Origin: Promicromonospora sukumoe 327MFSha3.1 | GTDB taxonomy: Bacteria; Actinomycetota; Actinomycetes; Actinomycetales; Cellulomonadaceae | NCBI RefSeq assembly: GCF_000385135.1 | Contig: NZ_ARQM01000007.1 | Coordinates: forward strand, 1-45,563 | Reading direction: 5' to 3' | DNA length: 45,563 nt | Shown: piece by piece, positions 1 to 8,079 of the stretch | Numbering within the stretch: position 1 is the first letter of the stretch | Layout of the letters: every line of letters starts with the position of its first letter | The notes under the pieces: generated by a model | Told to the model about the DNA's origin: nothing | The model's input: the letters and a program-made list of their open reading frames with translations, nothing else | The model's database searches: none | Position numbers and translations under genes: made by a program

Positions 1-784
1 AGACGAACGCGGGTGCCACCTCGGCGGGCTGCCCGGCCCGGCCGAGCGGGGTGTCGGTGCCGAACACGGTGATCTTCTCCTCGGGCTGGGTCGCGGGCTG
101 CAGCGGGGTCCAGATGGGTCCGGGCGCGACGGCGTTCACCCGGATGCCTCGCGGCCCCAGCTCGGCGGCGAGGTTGACGGTGATGTTGTTGATCGCGGCC
201 TTGGTGGCCGCGTAGTCGAGCAGTGACGTGGACGGCTGGTAGGCCTGGATCGACGAGTTGTTGATGATGGAGCTGCCCGAACCCATGTGCCCGAGCGCGG
301 CCTGCGTCACCCAGAACAGGGCGTACAGGTTGGTCTTGAGCACCCGGTCGAGCTCCTCGGTGGTCACGTCCGCGACCGACCGCCGCCGCGCCATCTGGTA
401 TCCCGCGTTGTTGACCAGCACGTCGATGCCGCCCAGCTCGCCCGCAGCCCGGTGCGCCACGCCGCGCGCCGTCGGCTCGTCCCGCAGGTCGCCCGGCAGC
501 AGGGAGCACTGACGTCCCGCGTCGCGCACCAGCTCCGCCGTCGCCCGGGCGTCGTGCTCCTCCTCGGGCAGGTACGAGATCGCGACGTCGGCGCCCTCCC
601 GCGCGAACGCGATGGCGACCGCCCGGCCGATCCCGGAGTCCCCGCCGGTCACCAGGGCCTTGCGGCCCACGAGCTTCTCGCTGCCGACGTAGCTCGTCTC
701 GCCGTGGTCGGGGGCGGGGTCCATCTGGTCCGTGGCACCCGGCGGGTTCTGCTGCTGCGGTGGGAACGCCTGGTCCTGGCTCAT
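1..784 (-). CDS. SDR family oxidoreductase (C-terminus outside window)
   Basis: About 261 N-terminal residues of a short-chain dehydrogenase/reductase are visible; the 3' end runs off the left edge. The hydrophilic Gln/Pro-rich N-terminus (MSQDQAFPPQQQ) and the Rossmann motif TGGDSGIG resemble the YghA-like subgroup (about 290-300 residues), so roughly 30-40 residues are probably missing. NNAG, the SSI serine region and the catalytic YAATK (Y-x3-K) are all present, so it should be an active NAD(P)(H)-dependent reductase of unknown substrate. The ATG at 784 is chosen because GGAGG lies 7 nt upstream (791-795). It is divergent from the PAS-ANTAR gene. The substrate cannot be read from the sequence. 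Confidence 0.88.
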   Translation of the reverse strand, partial: MSQDQAFPPQQQNPPGATDQMDPAPDHGETSYVGSEKLVGRKALVTGGDSGIGRAVAIAFAREGADVAISYLPEEEHDARATAELVRDAGRQCSLLPGDLRDEPTARGVAHRAAGELGGIDVLVNNAGYQMARRRSVADVTTEELDRVLKTNLYALFWVTQAALGHMGSGSSIINNSSIQAYQPSTSLLDYAATKAAINNITVNLAAELGPRGIRVNAVAPGPIWTPLQPATQPEEKITVFGTDTPLGRAGQPAEVAPAFV

Positions 785-920
785 GTCGTCCTCCATCGTC
801 GTGCGACGTCTCGACGGCTCCTCGTTGAACCCGATTCACGCTAGCCCGAGGCCCGACCGGCCGCACATCCCGTACGCTCGGAGCCACCAAGCCAGGCGTA
901 TCAGCCCAGCAAGGAGCCTC

Positions 921-1601
921 GTGAACCCTGTACCGACGCCCGACGAGCCCACGATCGTGGACGACGCCGAGGAGGTGCTCGCCGGCGGTAGCCGGTCACC
1001 GGTCGGTAGGTACCGGCTCGACCTGTCCACGGGCGAGTGGGCGTGGTCGGACGAGGTATACGTGATGCACGGCTTCGAGCCGGGCGAGGTCGTGCCGACG
1101 ACGCCCCTGCTGCTCTCGCACAAGCACCCCGACGACCGCGCCCGCGTGGACGGCGTGCTGCGGCAGGCGGCCGAGAGCGGGCAGCCGTTCAGCTCGGTGC
1201 ACCGGATCGTGGATGCCCGGGGCGAGGCGCGGACGCTCGCGGTGACCGGGCAGGGCCACCGCGACCCGGAGTCCGGCGGGGTGACCGAGCTGTTCGGTTA
1301 CTACATCGACGTCACCGAGTCGCAGCGGGAGGCGGCGGCCCGCGACGCGACCGCCTCGATCCGGGCCTCTGCGGAGCGCCGCGCGGTGATCGAGCAGGCC
1401 AAAGGCGTGCTGATGGTGGTCTACGGCGTCGAGGAGGAGGAGGCGTTCGACCGCCTGCGCGAGGCGTCGAACGCGGCGAACGTCGCGGTTCGGGAGATCG
1501 CCGTCACGCTGGTGCACCTGATCTCCGGCCCGGGCATCACCGTGTTCCCCACCCGCGAGGCGATCGACGCCTTCCTCGCCGACCCGGTCGTGCCGGGGTA
1601 G
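921..1601 (+). CDS. PAS-ANTAR domain regulator
   Basis: 226-residue cytoplasmic sensor-regulator. Residues about 28-135 form a PAS fold (YRLDLSTGEWAWSDEVY, then HPDDR, ending DVTES as PAS/PAC domains do). Residues about 146-201 are an ANTAR domain with the hallmark RRAVIEQAKGVLM followed by EEEAFDRLREASNAAN. ANTAR domains bind paired hexaloop RNA hairpins and act as antiterminators; here a PAS domain replaces the more usual GAF or receiver domain. The GTG at 921 is preferred over upstream in-frame codons because AAGGAG lies at 911-916. The ligand of the PAS domain and the RNA targets are unknown. No hexaloop pair was recognised nearby. Confidence 0.9.
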   Translation: MNPVPTPDEPTIVDDAEEVLAGGSRSPVGRYRLDLSTGEWAWSDEVYVMHGFEPGEVVPTTPLLLSHKHPDDRARVDGVLRQAAESGQPFSSVHRIVDARGEARTLAVTGQGHRDPESGGVTELFGYYIDVTESQREAAARDATASIRASAERRAVIEQAKGVLMVVYGVEEEEAFDRLREASNAANVAVREIAVTLVHLISGPGITVFPTREAIDAFLADPVVPG

Positions 1602-1634
1602 CGCTTCCCGCCCGCCGGGCCCAGGATCGTGCAC

Positions 1635-2489
1635 GTGCGCATCGCCACGTTCAACGTCCAGCACGGCCTCGGCCCCGACGGCCGCGTCGACAACGACCGC
1701 CTGGCCCAGGCCGTCGCAGCGCTCGACGCCGACGTCGTCGGGCTGCAGGAGGTGGACCGCGGGCAGTCGCGGTCCGGGGGAGCGGACCAGGCGGCACTGT
1801 GCGCGGCGGCGATGGGCGCCGTCGACCACCGGTTCCGGCCGGCGCTCGCCGGCCCGTTCCGCTACCCCGGTGTCCGACGCCGCGCCCGGCGCGCCGACCG
1901 GCCCGGCGCCCCCGGCTACGGCATCGCGCTATTGTCGCGCTTTCCGGTGCTGAGCTGGCACAGCGTGCTGCTGCCACCCGCGACGCCCTGGGTCTGGGGC
2001 CGGGTGCAGCTCGGCACCGACGAGCCACGGGTGGCGCTCGCGGCCCGGGTCGACGCGCCGTCCGGCCCGGTCACCGTGGTCTGCACCCACCTGAGCGTGT
2101 ACCGGTTCTCCGCCGTCGGCCGGGCGGCCGGGATAGCGCGCCGCGCCGTCGGCTACCGCCGGGGTGCGCCCGGCGAGCGGCAGGCGGAGCACCAGGTGGA
2201 CTACCTGCGGCGACGGCTCGTGGGGCTGCCACGTCCCCTGGTGCTGCTGGGCGACTTCAACCTGCGCGGATCTGTTCCGGCCGACCGCACGGGCTGGCGC
2301 CCGCTCGGGATCGGCGACACGTTCCCGCGGCACGACCCCCGGTTCCAGATCGACCACGTGCTGCTCGACGACGACACGGGCATCCGGGCCGACGCCGCGG
2401 CCGGCGTTCCTGGTCCCGCCGCCGTCGGCCGGGTCGTGGACACCGGTGTCTCGGACCACCGCGCACTGGTCGTGGACGTGGCCTTCTAG
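1635..2489 (+). CDS. Endonuclease/exonuclease/phosphatase family protein
   Basis: 284-residue protein of the EEP (DNase I-like) superfamily. It starts with RIATFNVQHG, carries the metal-binding glutamate in LQEVDRG, then HLSVYR, GDFNLRG, and ends with the catalytic SDH in VSDHRALVVD. Substrates in this superfamily include nucleic acids, inositol phosphates and sphingolipids, and none can be assigned here. There is no signal peptide. The GTG at 1635 is chosen because it gives the family-typical start MRIATFNV and lies 7 nt after a possible -10 hexamer (CAGGAT, 1622-1627). The GTG at 1629 is in frame and would add two residues. It begins 33 nt after the PAS-ANTAR stop and may be partly co-transcribed with it. 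Confidence 0.85.
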   Translation: MRIATFNVQHGLGPDGRVDNDRLAQAVAALDADVVGLQEVDRGQSRSGGADQAALCAAAMGAVDHRFRPALAGPFRYPGVRRRARRADRPGAPGYGIALLSRFPVLSWHSVLLPPATPWVWGRVQLGTDEPRVALAARVDAPSGPVTVVCTHLSVYRFSAVGRAAGIARRAVGYRRGAPGERQAEHQVDYLRRRLVGLPRPLVLLGDFNLRGSVPADRTGWRPLGIGDTFPRHDPRFQIDHVLLDDDTGIRADAAAGVPGPAAVGRVVDTGVSDHRALVVDVAF

Positions 2490-2530
2490 CCGCGCCCCGC
2501 CGCCCGCTACCTCCCGTCAGCCGGCCACCG

Positions 2531-2941
2531 TCAGCCCACGAAGACGCAGAACGGGTGACCCATCGGGTCGCCGAACACGTAGAGCGGCTCCTCCGGGTCG
2601 TCCGACCGGTCGTAGAGCAGCGTCGCGCCGAGCGCGAGGGCGTGGTCGCGCGCCGCGACCAGCGCGTCGACGTCCGGCACAGTTGTGTCGAGGTGGAGCT
2701 GCTGCGGGATGCCGGACTCGGGCCATGTCGACCGCGGCAGGTCGTAGACCTGCTGGAACGCGAGGTGCGCGCCGTCGTCGTTGCGCAGCACCAGCCAGTC
2801 GTTGCCGTTCGGGTCGGGGTCGCCCTCCGGCGGCGGCTCGTCGCCGGGGCGGTACGCGAGCTCGAACAGCTCCCGGTAGAACTCGGCGAGAGCGCGGGCG
2901 TCCGTGGTGTCCAGCACCACCTGTCGGATACGCGGGGTCAT
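2531..2941 (-). CDS. VOC family (glyoxalase/bleomycin-resistance-like) protein
   Basis: 136-residue single-module VOC protein. The opening IRQVVLDTTDARALAEFYRELF and the closing GDPMGHPFCVFV are the conserved beta-alpha-beta edges of the glyoxalase/dioxygenase fold. HLDTTVPDVDALVAARDHALALGA is the second half-module. Such stand-alone proteins bind metals or small hydrophobic molecules, and the substrate is not predictable. The ATG at 2941 fits the family N-terminus; the reading frame stays open further upstream into an intergenic repeat, but that stretch has no VOC-like sequence. It converges on the EEP gene with a 41-nt gap. Confidence 0.85.
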   Translation of the reverse strand: MTPRIRQVVLDTTDARALAEFYRELFELAYRPGDEPPPEGDPDPNGNDWLVLRNDDGAHLAFQQVYDLPRSTWPESGIPQQLHLDTTVPDVDALVAARDHALALGATLLYDRSDDPEEPLYVFGDPMGHPFCVFVG

Positions 2942-2994
2942 GGTGCCAGCGCACCACATCCCACCCCCCGCGTAACCCGCGCTGCCGCCCGGCG

Positions 2995-3097
2995 CGAACG
3001 TAGGGTTCGTCGGCGTCTGAGCGCTCAGAAGGCGACGAAGCCTACGTTCGACCGAAACAGAGCAGAGGGCGACGAAGCCTACGTCCGACCGAGACAG
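2995..3097. repeat. Imperfect long palindrome plus a third copy of its arm
   Basis: Positions 2995-3050 form an inverted repeat with 28-nt arms and three mismatches, centred on AGCGCT at 3020-3025. The right arm and its flank (3031-3060) recur at 3068-3097 as a 30-bp direct repeat with only two differences (core CGACGAAGCCTACGT). It lies between the VOC start and a terminator, so it is in the VOC leader region. It could be a small dispersed palindromic element or a regulatory hairpin. No T-tract follows it. The 32.2-kb hairpin has a loosely similar core. Confidence 0.75.
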
Positions 3098-3098
3098 A

Positions 3099-3145
3099 CG
3101 TGCCCCGCCGGATCCGGGGGGAGACACCGGATCCCGCGGGGCACG
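3099..3145 (-). terminator. Hairpin terminator of the CBU_0592-like gene
   Basis: GTGCCCCGC and GGATCC on the left pair with GGATCC and GCGGGGCAC on the right. The stem is about 17 bp with one mismatch and a 13-nt loop. It lies 16 nt beyond the stop codon of the minus-strand gene ending at 3161. There is no run of T, as is common in high-GC actinobacteria. Confidence 0.6.
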
Positions 3146-3160
3146 CCCCGACGTCGTGCG

Positions 3161-3556
3161 TCAGGCGGCCTCGGCGTACGCGCGGTAGCTGACCGCGGGC
3201 CGCGGCGCGGGCGCGTCGTCGACGAGGTGGTCCGGGACGTGGTCGGGCACCACGTCGGTGACGGTGTCCTCGACGACCCGCAGCGCGGCCGCCTCCTTGG
3301 CGGCGCGCTTCTTGCCGCGCACCACGGTGAACACCGCGTTCACGCCGATCAGGAGGGCGGCCATGTTCGACGCGGCGGACGGCCAGATGCCGTTGGCGGC
3401 GGCCACGCTGAGCAGGGTCATGGCGGCCAGCATGTTGGTCCCCTGGAACGCGAGGGAGTCGGCGCTCCAGCGCCCGCGGCTGACCATGGCATAGGCCACG
3501 AGGCCGGCGATGGCGCCAACCCAGCCGAGGACGGTGACGACCAGCATGAGGGACAT
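3161..3556 (-). CDS. Small CBU_0592-like membrane protein
   Basis: 131-residue protein. Three hydrophobic segments are visible at about residues 3-24 (LMLVVTVLGWVGAIAGLVAY), 38-58 and 64-80. The middle has QGTNMLAAMTLLSVAAANG, typical of the CBU_0592 family of small integral membrane proteins of unknown function. A Lys/Arg-rich stretch (RGKKRAAKEAA) and an acidic, probably cytoplasmic tail follow. The ATG at 3556 is chosen for the AGGAG six nucleotides upstream; a longer frame exists but lacks a ribosome-binding site. It is divergent from the LysR gene, so control by that regulator is possible (inference). Confidence 0.75.
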   Translation of the reverse strand: MSLMLVVTVLGWVGAIAGLVAYAMVSRGRWSADSLAFQGTNMLAAMTLLSVAAANGIWPSAASNMAALLIGVNAVFTVVRGKKRAAKEAAALRVVEDTVTDVVPDHVPDHLVDDAPAPRPAVSYRAYAEAA

Positions 3557-3731
3557 GAGGAACTCCTGGGGAAACTGCTCGAAACGATTCGAGGAGGTGG
3601 CGGAGACCGAGATACGGTGTCCAGGGGGAAGGGGGTGGCCGGCGGTCCGGGAGGAGCTTGGTCCGGCCGCTGCCAGGATCAATCATGAGTCACTTGCGCC
3701 TTCAGCACAATCGAATGTTTGTGACTCCGGG

Positions 3732-3748
3732 ATGTAGCATCGCTACAT
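3732..3748 (+). promoter_or_regulatory. LysR-gene -10 element inside a 17-bp palindrome (likely autoregulatory operator)
   Basis: ATGTAGC-ATC-GCTACAT is a perfect odd palindrome. Its last bases are the first two bases of the LysR start codon at 3747. It contains TAGCAT (3735-3740), a -10-like hexamer exactly 6 nt before the ATG. A regulator bound here would block the promoter of its own, apparently leaderless, gene. Confidence 0.6.
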
Positions 3749-4652
3749 GGCCACTGACCCGCGAAGACTCGCTTTCCTCCTTGCCGTGCACCGTGCCGGC
3801 GGGGTGCTCGCGGCGGCCGACCTGCTGCACGTGACGCCGTCCGCGGTGTCGCAGCAGATCGCCCGGCTGGAGGCCGAGGAGGGCATCGACGTGCTGGATC
3901 GCGGGCCTCGCGGCGTGACCCTCACACCCGCCGGCCGGGTGCTCGCCGATGCGGCCGAGCGCATCGAGGCGGAGCTGGTCCAGGCGCGGCAGGCCGTCGC
4001 CGCCCTGGAGGGCGAGCTCACGGGCCGCATCTCGATCGGGTCCATCCAGACGGCGATCCGTACCGTCATCGCGCCGATGCTCGTCTCGCTCGTCGAGCGG
4101 CACCCGCACATCGAGGTCGACGTGCAGGAGTACGACCCGATCGAGTCGGTACGCCGGCTGCGGGCGGGTGACCTGGACGCCGTGGTGCTGGAGCGTGACG
4201 TGGCCGTCGACGCCCCGGCGCCGCGCGGGGCGCACGACGTGCCGCTGCTCGACGAGCCGTGGCGCATCGTGGTGCCCACCAGCCTGCCCGAGCCGGAGCG
4301 GCTCGACGACCTCGCCACGCTCGCCTGGGTGGGTCCGCAGGCGGAGTCGGCGGCCGAGCGCGCGCTGAGCCGGCTGGCCGCCCAGCTCGGCACCACGTTC
4401 GAGACCCGGCACGCGTACAACGACTTCGACACCGCCATCTCGTTGGTCGCCGCCGGCCAGGGCGTCGCGATGCTGCCCGCGCTGGCCCTCCAGCGGGAGG
4501 TGCCGGACAACGTCGTCGTCGTGTCGCTCGCCGGGCTCGGCTCGCGCCGGCTCGTGGTGCGGCACCGGCAGAACCGGCACGAGCCCGGCCCGATCGTCCG
4601 CGCGGTGGTGGACGAGATGGTCCTCGCAGCGCGCGAGATCGACCTGGGGTAG
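3747..4652 (+). CDS. LysR family transcriptional regulator
   Basis: 301 residues, the normal LysR length. The winged HTH is at about residues 4-62 ([20 protein letters not shown], then [16 protein letters not shown]). The effector domain follows from about residue 90 ([20 protein letters not shown]). It ends with the usual [17 protein letters not shown] loop. There is no ribosome-binding site; instead TAGCAT lies 6 nt before the ATG within a palindrome, pointing to a leaderless, self-regulated gene. The divergent neighbour at 3161-3556 is the obvious candidate target. The effector is unknown. Confidence 0.92.
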   Translation: MATDPRRLAFLLAVHRAGGVLAAADLLHVTPSAVSQQIARLEAEEGIDVLDRGPRGVTLTPAGRVLADAAERIEAELVQARQAVAALEGELTGRISIGSIQTAIRTVIAPMLVSLVERHPHIEVDVQEYDPIESVRRLRAGDLDAVVLERDVAVDAPAPRGAHDVPLLDEPWRIVVPTSLPEPERLDDLATLAWVGPQAESAAERALSRLAAQLGTTFETRHAYNDFDTAISLVAAGQGVAMLPALALQREVPDNVVVVSLAGLGSRRLVVRHRQNRHEPGPIVRAVVDEMVLAAREIDLG

Positions 4653-4727
4653 CGGCGGCTACGATGTCCGCATAACTGAACATCTTCAACGGCCCTGGCT
4701 CGCTCAGCCGACCAGGACCGTGCCGCC

Positions 4728-5020
4728 AGAACCGCGGCGGGAGAGTCCGGCCCCGCGCCGTCGTCGTCCGACGCCGCGCGAACCGGCGCCGAAGGAGCAA
4801 GTTCCTCCCCGGGAATCTCTCAGGCCCCCGTACCGCCGCGGTGAGGCAACTCTGGAAAGCGAGCCGCCGCCGCGGGCAACCGGGCGCGGCGGCTCCACCG
4901 ACGGTGCAAGCCGGCGCGTCCCGCCCTCCTCCCCGACGCCGGGAGGGAACAAGACGGACCGGCAAAACTCTCAGGTCGACGCGTGCCCGCGAGCGGGCAG
5001 GAGTCCGATGACAGAGCGGG
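4728..5020 (+). ncRNA. Tandem glycine riboswitch in the gcvP leader
   Basis: Two successive glycine-aptamer signatures fill the 415-nt gap before gcvP. In the first, GGGAGAGTCC (about 4739), GCGCCGAAGGAGCAA (4786-4800), AATCTCTCAGG and GAGGCAACTCTGGAAAGCG follow in the family order. In the second, CACCGACGGTGCAAGCC (about 4897), AACTCTCAGGTC (about 4967-4978) and a closing GACAGAG (5010-5016) are visible. In this class the pair binds glycine and turns on gcv expression. The exact aptamer borders are approximate. I did not identify the expression platform; 4653-4727 probably holds the promoter. Confidence 0.9.
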
Positions 5021-5067
5021 GAGGGACCGCAGTCGTCCCCACGCCCTCGGACAGCCAGGAGCCCGCC

Positions 5068-7992
5068 GTGAGCACGCCCCACAATTCCGACGTCTTCGAC
5101 CCCGACGTCTTCGCCGACCGGCATCTCGGCCCGCGCGGCCGCGAGGTCCGCACCATGCTGGACCAGCTCGGCATCGACACGATGGACACCCTCGTCGACC
5201 GGGCCGTCCCCAAGGCGATCCGCACCCAGGCGCCGCTGGACCTGCCCGCCGCCCGCACCGAGGCCGAGGTGCTCGCCCACCTGCGCGAGCTCGCGGGCAA
5301 GAACCAGGTCAAGACCCAGATGATCGGGCAGGGCTTCTACGGCACGCACACGCCCGCCGTCATCCGCCGCAACGTGCTCGAGTCGCCCGCCTGGTACACG
5401 GCCTACACGCCGTACCAGCCGGAGATCAGCCAGGGCCGCCTGGAGGCGCTGCTCAACTTCCAGACCGCGGTCGAGGACCTGACGGGCCTCGAGATCGCGA
5501 ACGCCTCCCTGCTCGACGAGGCCAGCGCCGTGGCCGAGGCCGTGGCCCTGATGTGGCGCGCCTCGCGCGCCAAGGAGGGCTACGTCGTCCTCGACGCCGA
5601 CCTGTTCGGCCAGTCGCTCGCCGTGGCGCGGGGCCGCGCCGAGGCCATCGGCCTCCCGGTCGTCGTCGCGGACCTCTCGAACGGCCTCCAGGCCGGCCTG
5701 CCCGCCGAGCTGCCGGCCGGCCAGCTGGTCGGCGTCGTGCTGCAGCAGGCCGGGGCGTCCGGCCGGGTGCTCGACGCCCGCGCCGTGGTCGCCGAGGCCA
5801 AGGAGGCCGGCGCGCTCGTCACCGTCGCCACCGACCTGCTCGCCCTGACGCTCCTGGTCAGCCCCGGTGAGCTCGGCGCGGACATCTCCGTGGGCTCCGC
5901 GCAGCGCTTCGGCGTCCCGCTGTTCTACGGCGGCCCGCACGCCGCCTACATGGCCGTGAAGAAGGGCCTGGAGCGGCAGCTCCCCGGCCGCCTGGTCGGC
6001 GTCTCGATCGACGTCGACGGCGCCGCCGGCTACCGCCTCGCGCTGGCCACCCGCGAGCAGCACATCCGCCGCGAGAAGGCCACGAGCAACATCTGCACCG
6101 CGCAGGCCTTGTTGGCCATCGTGGCCAGCATGTACGCGGTCTACCACGGGCCCGAGGGGCTCCGGGCGATCGCGACCCGCGTCCACGGGCACGCCGTGTC
6201 CCTGGCCGGGGGCCTCCGCGCCGCCGGGGTCGACGTCGAGCACGACGTCTTCTTCGACACCGTCCGCGCCGCGGTCCCGGGCAAGGCCCAGGAGATCGCC
6301 CGCGCGGCGGCCGACGCCGGCTACAACCTCTACGTGCCGGACGCCGACCACGTGCAGATCAGCGCCGACGAGACCACCACGGCCCAGGACGTCGCGAACG
6401 TGCTCGCCGTGCTCGCCGGCCGCCCCGTCGAGGCGACCGTCCCGGCGACGTCGTCCGTGCTGCCCGCCGAGGTGACCCGGACGACCGCGTTCCTGGAGCA
6501 CCCGATCTTCCACCAGCACCGCTCCGAGACCAGCATGCTGCGCTACCTGCGCAAGCTCTCGGACAAGGACCTGGCGCTCGACCGCACCATGATCCCGCTG
6601 GGCTCCTGCACCATGAAGCTCAACGCGACCGCCGAGATGGAGGCCATCTCCTGGCCCGGCTTCGCGGACATCCACCCGTACGCCCCCGTCGACCAGACGC
6701 AGGGCTACACGGAGCTCGTCACCGCGCTCGAGAGCCAGCTCGCCGAGATCACCGGCTACGCCGCCGTCTCCGTGCAGCCCAACGCCGGCAGCCAGGGCGA
6801 GTTCGCCGGCCTGCTCGCGATCAAGGGCTACCACGCATCCCGCGGCGAGGAGAGCCGCGACATCGTGCTCATCCCGGCCTCCGCGCACGGCACCAACGCG
6901 GCGTCGGCGGCGCTCGCGGGCCTGCGCGTCGTGGTCGTGGCCACCGCCGACGACGGCGAGATCCTGCTCGACGACCTGCGCGCCAAGCTCGACCAGCACG
7001 GCCCCCAGGTCGCGGGCATCATGATCACCTACCCGTCCACGCACGGCGTGTACGAGGAGCACGTGCGCGAGGTCTGCGACCTGGTGCACGAGGCCGGCGG
7101 CCAGGTGTACATCGACGGCGCCAACCTGAACGCGCTGGTCGGCCTCGCCAAGCCGGGCGAGTTCGGCGGCGACGTCTCGCACCTGAACCTGCACAAGACG
7201 TTCTGTATCCCGCACGGCGGCGGCGGCCCGGGCGTGGGCCCGGTCGCGGTGGCCGAGCACCTCGTGCCGTTCCTTCCCGGGGACCCGACGCCGGGGGTCT
7301 CGACAGGCTCGACCAGCGCTGGGGCAGGCTCGACCAGCGGAGGGGCGGCCGGCATCCCCGTGGCGTCCACCCGCTACGGCTCGGCCGGCATCCTGCCGAT
7401 CTCGTACGCCTACGTGGCCCTCATGGGACCCGACGGGCTGACCGAGGCGACCAAGGCCGCCGTCCTCACCGCCAACTACGTGGCGAGCCGGCTCGACCCG
7501 CACTTCCCCGTGCTCTACACCGGCCCGAACGGTCTGGTCGCGCACGAGTGCATCCTCGACCTGCGCAAGATCACCGCCGAGACCGGCGTGACCGCGGAGG
7601 ACGTCTCCAAGCGCCTCATGGACTACGGCTTCCACGCCCCCACGCTCGCGTTCCCGGTGCCGGGCACGCTCATGGTGGAGCCCACGGAGTCGGAGGACCT
7701 GGCGGAGCTCGACCGGTTCGTCGACGCGATGATCGCCATCCGCGGCGAGATCGACGCCGTCGCCGCCGGCCGCTGGACCGCCGAGACCTCGCCGCTGCGC
7801 GGGGCGCCGCACACGGCGGCGTCGGTCATGACGGACGAGTGGGACAAGCCCTACTCGCGCGAGCTGGCCGCGTTCCCCGTGGCGTCGCTCCGCGGGAACA
7901 AGTACTGGCCGCCGGTGCGGCGCATCGACGGGGCCAAGGGCGACCGCAACCTCGTGTGCGCGTGCCCGCCCGTCGAGGCCTTCGCCGAGTGA
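5068..7992 (+). CDS. gcvP: Glycine dehydrogenase (decarboxylating), P protein
   Basis: 974-residue fused-type P protein. It decarboxylates glycine with pyridoxal phosphate and passes the aminomethyl group to the lipoyl arm of GcvH. The N-terminal half starts [17 protein letters not shown] and the C-terminal half carries [13 protein letters not shown] and the PLP lysine K710 in [18 protein letters not shown]. The GTG at 5068 has AGGAG at 5057-5061 and gives the family start. The frame extends upstream through the riboswitch, but that part is not protein-like. Just after the PLP site, a variable loop contains a Gly/Ser/Thr-rich stretch encoded by a duplicated short repeat (7304-7346). First gene of gcvP-gcvT-gcvH, controlled by the glycine riboswitch. 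Confidence 0.97.
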   Translation: MSTPHNSDVFDPDVFADRHLGPRGREVRTMLDQLGIDTMDTLVDRAVPKAIRTQAPLDLPAARTEAEVLAHLRELAGKNQVKTQMIGQGFYGTHTPAVIRRNVLESPAWYTAYTPYQPEISQGRLEALLNFQTAVEDLTGLEIANASLLDEASAVAEAVALMWRASRAKEGYVVLDADLFGQSLAVARGRAEAIGLPVVVADLSNGLQAGLPAELPAGQLVGVVLQQAGASGRVLDARAVVAEAKEAGALVTVATDLLALTLLVSPGELGADISVGSAQRFGVPLFYGGPHAAYMAVKKGLERQLPGRLVGVSIDVDGAAGYRLALATREQHIRREKATSNICTAQALLAIVASMYAVYHGPEGLRAIATRVHGHAVSLAGGLRAAGVDVEHDVFFDTVRAAVPGKAQEIARAAADAGYNLYVPDADHVQISADETTTAQDVANVLAVLAGRPVEATVPATSSVLPAEVTRTTAFLEHPIFHQHRSETSMLRYLRKLSDKDLALDRTMIPLGSCTMKLNATAEMEAISWPGFADIHPYAPVDQTQGYTELVTALESQLAEITGYAAVSVQPNAGSQGEFAGLLAIKGYHASRGEESRDIVLIPASAHGTNAASAALAGLRVVVVATADDGEILLDDLRAKLDQHGPQVAGIMITYPSTHGVYEEHVREVCDLVHEAGGQVYIDGANLNALVGLAKPGEFGGDVSHLNLHKTFCIPHGGGGPGVGPVAVAEHLVPFLPGDPTPGVSTGSTSAGAGSTSGGAAGIPVASTRYGSAGILPISYAYVALMGPDGLTEATKAAVLTANYVASRLDPHFPVLYTGPNGLVAHECILDLRKITAETGVTAEDVSKRLMDYGFHAPTLAFPVPGTLMVEPTESEDLAELDRFVDAMIAIRGEIDAVAAGRWTAETSPLRGAPHTAASVMTDEWDKPYSRELAAFPVASLRGNKYWPPVRRIDGAKGDRNLVCACPPVEAFAE
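7304..7346. repeat. Duplicated CAGGCTCGACCAGCG repeat inside gcvP
   Basis: CAGGCTCGACCAGCG occurs at 7304-7318 and again at 7325-7339, 21 nt apart, with similar flanks. It is in frame and encodes [15 protein letters not shown] in a surface-loop position of GcvP. The unit resembles a short repeat (TCGACAGGCTC) that I know as scattered between actinobacterial genes. A related copy lies at 12245-12266. Confidence 0.75.
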
Positions 7993-8011
7993 CCTGTCAG
8001 AACACGCCGCC

Positions 8012-8057
8012 CGTGTCAGACGTACAGGTCACCCGGGTGACCTGTACGTCTGACACG
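8012..8057. repeat. 46-bp perfect palindrome, copy A (between gcvP and gcvT)
   Basis: Arms CGTGTCAGACGTACAGG and TCACCC mirror perfectly about 8034/8035 (CCC|GGG). It lies 20 nt after the gcvP stop and 22 nt before gcvT. The same palindrome recurs at 21357-21400 and 22712-22751. As RNA it would be a very stable hairpin without a U-tract. It may act as a terminator, a processing or stability element, or be a dispersed repeat. Confidence 0.9.
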
Positions 8058-8079
8058 TCGCCGACGAGAGGATTGATCC

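Noticed and set aside
1037-3688. 883-codon plus-strand frame across the PAS-ANTAR, EEP and VOC genes
   Set aside because: Arg/Pro/Ala-rich translation crossing three real genes on both strands and their intergenic gaps; no homology-like segment.
4066-7812. 1248-codon open frame on the minus strand opposite gcvP
   Set aside because: It is a GC-bias shadow: Gly/Val/Arg/His/Asp-rich without motifs, and it is fully antisense to the well-conserved gcvP and part of the LysR gene.
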